Shown here piece after piece: positions 6,760 through 11,521 of a stretch of 11,521 nt of DNA. This DNA is from DASQQQ01 sp036390995. GTDB lineage: Bacteria > Actinomycetota > UBA4738 > HRBIN12. The stretch's first letter is position 1, and every line of letters begins with the position of its first letter. The translations under genes were made by a program, and so were the position numbers. Where the stretch lies: positions 1 through 11,521 of the forward strand of contig DASWAT010000099.1 in assembly GCA_036390995.1 (NCBI GenBank). The letters run 5' to 3'. The notes beneath the pieces are model-generated. The model searched no databases. It was not told where the DNA came from and saw nothing but the letters and a program-made list of their open reading frames with translations.

Positions 6760-8176
6760 CGGTCCCCGCCCGCTCCACGGGCGCGGTGACCGTCAGCCGG
6801 ACACCGCCGCCGCGGTACCTCGTGACCCGCACGGTGCCGTGGAGTTCGTGGACGCGCTCCCGGATGTTGGCCAGCCCCCGATGGTACCCGGACCGCCGGA
6901 GGGACCCCGCCCGTTCGAGGTGGCGCCGGATCGCTCCGGCGTCTCCGGTCCCGTCGTCGCTCACGCTCAGCTGGAGGGTGTCCCCGCCGAGATCGAGATT
7001 GATCCAGGCGCGGCTCGCCCCGGCGTGCTTCGCCACGTTCCACATCGCCTCCTGTGCGATCCGGAACAGCGCGTGCTCGGTTGACAGGGGCAGCGGGCAC
7101 GGGCCGCCACGGATCCGGACCCTCACGTCCAGCCGCGCCGTGGCCCTGAACTCCTCGGCCAGGTCCTGAAGGGCTAGCACGAAGCCGGGGCGGGCCTTAT
7201 CGAGAGACCCCAGCTCGAAGATCGTCCCCCTGATGTGGGCAAGCGCCGACCTCGCCAGCTCCTTCGAGATCGACACCCGCTCGTTGACGGCCGATGAGCT
7301 CGGTTCGTGCCGGCGGCACCACTCCAGGTTCATCCCGATGCTCACCAGGTACTGGGCCACGGTGTCGTGCAACTCCCGGGCGATCCGGTTCCGCTCCTGG
7401 CTGATCAGTTGATGCTGCCGGCCCTCGAGCAGGCGCTGGCGGGCCCGCTGCAACTGACGGTTGCGCTTCTCGAGCTCCCTGGCCTGGCGATTGGCCTCCT
7501 CCCAGGCTGCCGTGAACCGGGCCCGAAGCTGCTCGCTCTCTTCGTAGAGACAGGCGTTCTCGATGGCCACGGCGACCTGGTTGGCCAGCGCATCGAGGAC
7601 CGCGAGGTCGTTCTCGTCCAAGGGGCTCTCCGGCAGGCACATCACGAGGGTGCCCAGCAAGTCGCCGCCGGTTCTCAGCGGCACCCCGACCCTCGCCGGG
7701 AGGCGGATGCCCCCGGCCCGCCGCCCGCCGCCGACCGCCGGCCCGAGACCCGTCGCTGCCCGATCGGCGACCTCCCTCAGCCCGAACGGCAGGCCCCCCG
7801 GTTCCTCCGGGGCGCTCTCGGCCTCCGGCCACACGATGATCTGCGGCGGCCGCTCCGCGAGCATGTGGCGTCCGGTGAACACGATGGCCGCGCACGAGGC
7901 GCCGAAGCGGCGCCCCACCGCCTCGAGCACGGCCCGGCAGAGCACTTGCGGACCTCGGGTCGTGGTGCCGAGGGCCGTCGAGATCGCGTTCAGGGCCTCG
8001 ACGGCGCGATCGAGCTCCTGCGACTTACGTCGCCACTCGGCGTAGAAGGTCGGCTTCGACGACCCGACTCCGGTGAGCCGCTCGAGCCACCGGTCGGACT
8101 CGGCCTTCCGTCCGCCGACGGTCCGGGCCGGCGTGGCGCGCCCCTCAGAGCGCAGCGAGACAGATCTGCCTGACAT
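6746..8176 (-). CDS. Soluble GAF-domain sensor histidine kinase (HisKA_3 type)
   Basis: The 476-residue kinase has no membrane segment, so it senses a cytoplasmic signal. An N-terminal region (about 41-70, FYAEWRRKSQELDRAVEAL) leads to a GAF domain at about 75-208. A long charged coiled coil follows (about 210-260), then the HisKA_3 dimerisation and phosphoacceptor helix with H270 in ARELHDTVAQ. The ATPase domain shows the N box at 372-386 (RIAQEAMWNVAKHAG), DDGTG near 407 and GLANIRERV near 434. It should phosphorylate the response regulator encoded directly downstream. The start codon ATG 8176 lies inside the end of the alcohol dehydrogenase gene (32-base overlap). An in-frame stop four codons upstream rules out a longer form, and AGGAGG abuts the ATG, closer than usual. 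Overlap at both ends implies one transcript. The ligand of the GAF domain is unknown; an alcohol, an aldehyde or redox state would fit the neighbours. Confidence 0.9.
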   Translation of the reverse strand: MSGRSVSLRSEGRATPARTVGGRKAESDRWLERLTGVGSSKPTFYAEWRRKSQELDRAVEALNAISTALGTTTRGPQVLCRAVLEAVGRRFGASCAAIVFTGRHMLAERPPQIIVWPEAESAPEEPGGLPFGLREVADRAATGLGPAVGGGRRAGGIRLPARVGVPLRTGGDLLGTLVMCLPESPLDENDLAVLDALANQVAVAIENACLYEESEQLRARFTAAWEEANRQARELEKRNRQLQRARQRLLEGRQHQLISQERNRIARELHDTVAQYLVSIGMNLEWCRRHEPSSSAVNERVSISKELARSALAHIRGTIFELGSLDKARPGFVLALQDLAEEFRATARLDVRVRIRGGPCPLPLSTEHALFRIAQEAMWNVAKHAGASRAWINLDLGGDTLQLSVSDDGTGDAGAIRRHLERAGSLRRSGYHRGLANIRERVHELHGTVRVTRYRGGGVRLTVTAPVERAGTDARA

Positions 8177-9436
8177 CCTCCTTCGTCACCACCCTCGGAT
8201 TGGTCGTGATGTACACGTCCTTCAGGGCGTTCTGGCGAACAGGTCGATCTGCGAGGAGCTCACGCCGATCCGGCCCAGTCCGCTCGGCACGCCGAGATTG
8301 TCCGCGAGGACCCGCACCGTCTCGATCGCCGCCTCGGCCGCCTCCCGGGGATCCAGGCCATCGGTCTCCACCCCCATGGCCCGGGCGAGATTCGGGAAGC
8401 GGTGCGGATGGGTGACGGCGTTGAACCGCATGACGTGAGGGAGGAGGATGGCGTTCAACAGGCCGTGGGGCAGGTCCAGCGCGCCGCCGATCTGATGGGA
8501 GATGGCGTGGGTGGCGCCCAGGAGGGCGTTCGTGAACGCGAGGCCCGCCTGCAAGCTCGCTCTGGCGATCTGCTCCCGCGCCGCGAGGTCCGAGGGGTCG
8601 TCGATCGAGGCGGGGAGGTGAGCGATGATGCCACGGATGGCGGCCAGGGCGTACTCGTCGCTCAGGAAGTTCGCGGCCTTCGAGAGGTACGCCTCGACCG
8701 CATGGCTCAGCGCGTCCAGCGCGGTGTTCGCGGAGAGGTCGGGGGGCATCGTGGTCAGCAGCGTGGGGTCGGTGACCGAGATGTCGGGGACGAGGGCCCG
8801 TCCCGCGATGGTGCTCTTCACCCGACGACGGGTGTCGGTGATCACGCAGAACTGGGAGACGTCCGCTCCCGACCCTCCCGTGGTGGGCACCATCACCATA
8901 GGCGGGATGGGCCGGGTGGCCCTGTCGATCCCCTCGTAGTCGATGATCCGGCCGCCGTTGCCACGCAGCACGGCGATGGCCTTGGCCGCGTCGATGCAGC
9001 TTCCTCCCCCGATCGCCACCAGCACGTCTCAGCCCGACTCCATGTACGCCTGGAACCCCGCCTCGGCCTCGTGGTCCTTGGGGTTGGGAGTGACGCCGTG
9101 CCACACCCGCACATCGAGGCCCGCCTCTCCGAGCCGGGGGAGCGCCTCATCCACCCACCCCGCGGCCATGACTCCGGGGTCGGTCACTACCAGGGCCCGG
9201 GTGCCGCCGGTGCGGCGAACGGCGTCCCCCACCTCGCCGAGGGCGCCCACGCCGAAGACGACCTCGGGGATGAGGAACTTGTTGACGATCCAGCGAGGCC
9301 ACGCGGGGCGCGCAACGGCAACACGGGCGCTTGCCTCACGAGTGAAGCCCTCGGGGTCCGTGTCGACCGCCTCCTCCCTGGCCGGTCGGGCGGTCCCCCG
9401 GCGGCCCGGCCGCCGCGAGGGACCTACGAACCTCAT
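8145..9436 (-). pseudogene. Iron-containing alcohol dehydrogenase, interrupted by TGA and a frameshift
   Basis: The gene encodes a group III (iron) NAD(P)-dependent alcohol dehydrogenase, converting a primary alcohol to its aldehyde. Similarity starts near 9292 (WIVNKFLIPEVVFGVGAL) and continues in frame through a TGA at 9031-9029 into VLVAIGGGSCIDAAKAIA, the cofactor-binding GGGS motif. Next come PTTGGSGADVSQF, the metal-ligand segment DALSHAVEAYLS, and ATHAISHQIG with DLPHG, so the Asp and three His that bind iron are all kept. At about 8236 the frame ends early (LFARTP, stop); one added base restores NALKDVYITTNPRVVTKEDV to the stop at 8145. The repaired core is about 382 residues, normal for the family. 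The start is uncertain: ATG 9436 gives an arginine-rich N-terminal extension unlike relatives, and no in-frame ATG lies nearer. As written, no full-length enzyme could be made. The 3' end overlaps the kinase gene. Confidence 0.8.
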
Positions 9437-9478
9437 GATTCTAGCCCCCGACCCCAAACGGGACCGGGGTGGCACCGG

Positions 9479-9515
9479 GGCCTCGAGGCCGTGCGGCCCG
9501 GCGAGGAATGCCGGG
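9479..9515. promoter_or_regulatory. Palindrome and hairpin ahead of the alcohol dehydrogenase gene
   Basis: The 137-base gap between the small Cys-x-x-Cys gene and the alcohol dehydrogenase holds a perfect 12-base palindrome, GGCCTCGAGGCC (9479-9490), and a six-pair hairpin, CCCGGC/GCCGGG with a seven-base loop (9497-9515). They could bind a regulator, or act in the mRNA to set different levels for the two genes. The role is inferred from position only. Confidence 0.3.
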
Positions 9516-9573
9516 GACCTTCGGTGTGATGGTGTCGGGCCGGGGGGTCAGGCGGCGGCCCGCGCGCAAGGGA

Positions 9574-9804
9574 TCATGCCGCGGACTCCTCCGGCCCGGC
9601 GGACTCCTTCGGGATGTCGGCCCCGGGCATCGACACTCCCCCGGCCCGGTGCGCTCCGGCGCAGGTGTGGCAGCCGAAGCCGTTCTGCTCGATCTGGAGG
9701 ATGCGGAGGTCGGTCTCGGAAAGCGGCTCGCCCAGCAGTTGGCGGAGCCGGGCCTCGTCGGTGCGGCGCTCGAGCTGCTCTTCGTCGGGCGGTCGGGACT
9801 TCAT
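9574..9804 (-). CDS. Small Cys-x-x-Cys protein at the head of the alcohol dehydrogenase locus
   Basis: This 76-residue protein starts at ATG 9804 behind a strong Shine-Dalgarno sequence (GGGAGGTG, about six bases away), so it is very probably translated. The first 37 residues are charged and helical (EEQLERRTDEARLRQLLGEP, then LSETDLRILQIEQ). A compact motif NGFGCHTCAGAHRAGG follows, and the tail is flexible and rich in Pro, Glu and Ala. There is no signal peptide or membrane segment. I do not recognise the family. CHTC could bind metal or act as a redox pair; a modified-peptide precursor (helical leader plus Cys-containing core) is a more remote possibility. It precedes the alcohol dehydrogenase by 137 bases on the same strand, so a joint role is likely. 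The 173 bases before it, up to the insertion sequence, should hold the promoter, but I found no convincing -35/-10 pair there. Confidence 0.75.
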   Translation of the reverse strand: MKSRPPDEEQLERRTDEARLRQLLGEPLSETDLRILQIEQNGFGCHTCAGAHRAGGVSMPGADIPKESAGPEESAA

Positions 9805-9977
9805 GATTCACACCTCCCCACATAGGTCTCGGTGCACCCTCAGGCGATCTTGAGTACCCGAGGCGACGCCAGGAGGAGTCCGCTGAGAGTCCGACTGGTG
9901 CGAGCATGCGGAGATAGCACGCCCACTTGTCCCACGCATCCCTGAGGGGTACCAAAACTCGGTTCGCCTTGCGACAG

Positions 9978-10017
9978 GAGGATGTCCCGGCCGCTGTTGA
10001 AGTCCGACGGTGATCCC
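9978..10017 (+). repeat. Left terminal inverted repeat of the IS256 element
   Basis: It begins GAGGATGTCCC, contains the perfect core CTGTTGAAGT and ends CGGTGATCCC. Against the reverse complement of 11397-11436 it matches at 30 of 40 positions, with five of the ten mismatches clustered between the outer block and the core. Confidence 0.85.
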
Positions 10018-10024
10018 GGGCTTC

Positions 10025-11329
10025 TCACGCTGCTTGGTCATCGTACGCCGAGCCTTTGACACTCCTCGCATGGCGGCGAAGGGCATCGACCAGGACGGGC
10101 ATCTCCTGGCACCCCTTGACCCGGCGGAAGCTCCGTTCGGCCTCCAGCATCCCGGTGGCCACCCACCGCTTCTTCATGGGCCCGTCCTTCCATCGCTTGA
10201 CGTTTCCCATCACCGTTCGGGCCACGGAGATCATCGACTCGATGCAGTTGGTGTTGGTGAGGCTCTTCGCCAGCCGACCGGAGACCCCCAGGCGGCGAAC
10301 GGTGAACATGTCATCCAGGCCCTCCCGGAGCGAGGCCGCCGCGTCGGGATGATCCCTCTCCAGCTCCGTGGCGATGGCTCTCGCCCGGGCCAAGCCCTTG
10401 TCTGGGTCGGGGTGGTTGAACGCCAGGGCGAGACGGCGGTCGATCCGGCAGGCCGCCTCCTTGGGCAGGTACCCCGCCACGTTCCTCCGCTTGTGCAAGG
10501 TGCATCTTTGGACCAGGGCGTGGTCGCCGAACACCTTGCGGACCCCGGCGGCCAGAGCCTTGGCCCCGTCGATCACCACCAACAGCCCGCCCCCCACAAG
10601 GAGTCCCCGAGCGCACAGGTCGGCCAGGAGGTCGGTGACCACGGTCTTGTTCTCGGTGTCGCCGAGGTACAGCCCGACCGGGATCTTGCGCCCGTCGGTG
10701 GTGATCACCAGGGCCGCCACCAGGCACGATCCGGCTACCTCGATGCCGTCGATCATCACCACTGCAACGTCCAGGTCGGAGAGGTCGCGGGACAGGAGCT
10801 CGGCCAGGGCCTTCTCCGTGGCTCGGCGGAACCTCCGGGAGACCGCCGAGCGGGAGGTGGCTTTCGACCGTGCGTCCAGCTCGGCCCCGAGCGGCTCGGC
10901 CACGTCCTGGTGCCGGCGGGTTGAGACCCCGGCAAGCATCCGCTCCACTACCACCTGAGTGAGCAGGTCCTCACTGGAGAACACCGTCCAGGTGCCGAGG
11001 GCGATCTCTGCTTTGTCGGTGCTCCGGCCTCTGGGGCGCTCCGCGGTGAGCTTCTGGCCGCCGAGCACCACCGATCCAGTGGTGGTGCCGTGCCAGTTCC
11101 CCTCCCTCCCCGGGATCCTGGCGTGCTTGGGGCCGATCATCTCGGTGAGCTCGGCCTCCATCATCTTGAACATCACGACCAGGCCGGTCGCCGAGGCGAA
11201 GGCCAGCAGGCCGTCCTTGATGGCGCCGGCGACGTCGGCCATAGCGATCGTGGCCTCGAGCGGCAGGCCGGTCAGGCGGGCGGCCTGCTCTGGCTCGGCC
11301 ACGGTGACGACGGGTATCTTCTTCCCCAC
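10025..11329 (-). CDS. IS256-family (mutator-type) DDE transposase
   Basis: The 434-residue enzyme cuts and joins the element ends. The catalytic triad is D194 (VVMIDGIEVAG), D254 (LLVVIDGAKAL) and E364 (TNCIESMI), with family-typical spacings of 60 and 110 residues. The conserved C276-x2-H279 (QRCTLHKRRNV) lies between the second Asp and the Glu. The N-terminal half carries the DNA-binding region, including GVSTRRHQDVAEPLG. The gene looks intact and could be active. I chose GTG 11329 because GGGAGGA lies six bases upstream; the GTG at 11404 lies inside the terminal repeat and would add 25 residues. The stop lies within 10 bases of the left terminal repeat, a tight fit typical of insertion sequences. 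Confidence 0.93.
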   Translation of the reverse strand: MGKKIPVVTVAEPEQAARLTGLPLEATIAMADVAGAIKDGLLAFASATGLVVMFKMMEAELTEMIGPKHARIPGREGNWHGTTTGSVVLGGQKLTAERPRGRSTDKAEIALGTWTVFSSEDLLTQVVVERMLAGVSTRRHQDVAEPLGAELDARSKATSRSAVSRRFRRATEKALAELLSRDLSDLDVAVVMIDGIEVAGSCLVAALVITTDGRKIPVGLYLGDTENKTVVTDLLADLCARGLLVGGGLLVVIDGAKALAAGVRKVFGDHALVQRCTLHKRRNVAGYLPKEAACRIDRRLALAFNHPDPDKGLARARAIATELERDHPDAAASLREGLDDMFTVRRLGVSGRLAKSLTNTNCIESMISVARTVMGNVKRWKDGPMKKRWVATGMLEAERSFRRVKGCQEMPVLVDALRRHARSVKGSAYDDQAA

Positions 11330-11396
11330 GGTGGTCCTCCCTTCTGCGGGCGTCTTCTCGGACACCCGAACCTTGCCAGAGGCAAGGCTCAGATGG

Positions 11397-11436
11397 GGGA
11401 CCACCGCCTTACTTCAACAGATCGGGGGACAACCTC
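11397..11436 (-). repeat. Right terminal inverted repeat of the IS256 element
   Basis: Read on the minus strand it begins GAGGTTGTCCC, contains CTGTTGAAGT and ends CGGTGGTCCC, mirroring the left end. The transposase promoter may lie in or just inside this repeat. Confidence 0.85.
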
Positions 11437-11521
11437 AAGCTGACTTGCCAAACAATTGGGTCACTTTGGCTAGGTGACCTCGGTCGTTGTGACACCCCTA
11501 TCTCTACTCCGGTGGCGCCCG
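11437..11521. other. Right flank of the insertion sequence, with an inverted repeat
   Basis: These 85 bases lie outside the element. They hold an inverted repeat, GGTCAC (11459-11464) facing GTGACC (11474-11479) across nine bases, which could be an operator or a short hairpin. No gene is visible before the window ends. Confidence 0.3.

Larger units (their letters stand above)
9978..11436 (-). mobile_element. IS256-family insertion sequence, complete-looking, 1459 bp
   Basis: The element is bounded by 40-bp imperfect inverted repeats (30 of 40 bases match without gaps) and holds one intact transposase on the minus strand. Similarity between the ends stops sharply outside 9978 and 11436, which supports these limits. 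IS256 elements usually make 8-9 bp target duplications, but the flanks (TGCGACAG on the left, AAGCTGAC on the right) do not match. This suggests an old insertion, a rearrangement, or recombination between copies. It lies 173 bases upstream of the small gene heading the alcohol dehydrogenase locus. Confidence 0.85.

Noticed and set aside
9029..9031. Selenocysteine codon in the alcohol dehydrogenase
   Set aside because: I could not find a convincing SECIS hairpin just downstream. The residue is not catalytic in this family, and the same gene has a second, unrelated frameshift.
9574..9804. Mycofactocin precursor (MftA-like) peptide
   Set aside because: It is too long and lacks the C-terminal Val-Tyr end that mycofactocin precursors carry. 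No radical-SAM maturase is present in the window.

Overview
The window is high-GC DNA with GTG and TTG starts, Shine-Dalgarno boxes near the GGAGG consensus and gene families common in Actinomycetota. It is most likely chromosomal sequence from an actinobacterium or a close relative, quite possibly uncultured. TGA ends several intact genes, so the standard code applies. I saw no rRNA, tRNA or CRISPR array.

Left part (1-3777). A truncated C39-peptidase-like gene on the minus strand carries a perfect 33-bp tandem duplication. Next come, on the plus strand, a TTG-started beta-propeller lipoprotein, a very short exported peptide that looks cut off, about 430 bases without a recognisable gene, and a CDP-alcohol phosphatidyltransferase with a promoter-like -10 box that suggests a leaderless transcript. 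A hairpin pair lies in the convergent gap after it.

Centre (3778-9804), all on the minus strand, reads as an alcohol/C1 oxidation locus. In transcription order it holds a 76-residue Cys-x-x-Cys protein, an iron-dependent alcohol dehydrogenase, a soluble GAF-HisKA_3 sensor kinase, a NarL-type response regulator, a terminator-like hairpin, a cluster of inverted repeats, a glutathione-independent formaldehyde dehydrogenase (fdhA), a second strong hairpin, and the broken end of a cytochrome c. The inferred logic is alcohol (perhaps methanol) to aldehyde/formaldehyde by the first dehydrogenase, formaldehyde to formate by FdhA, with the two-component pair controlling one or both units. The alcohol dehydrogenase reading frame is broken twice: an in-frame TGA where relatives often have Cys, and a one-base frameshift near the C-terminus. 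The cytochrome c fragment also needs one missing base. Either this locus is decaying or the assembly has base-level errors.

Right part (9978-11436) is a complete-looking IS256-family element. It has an intact DDE transposase and 40-bp imperfect terminal inverted repeats that I could align base by base, but no obvious target-site duplication. It lies just upstream of the alcohol-oxidation locus.
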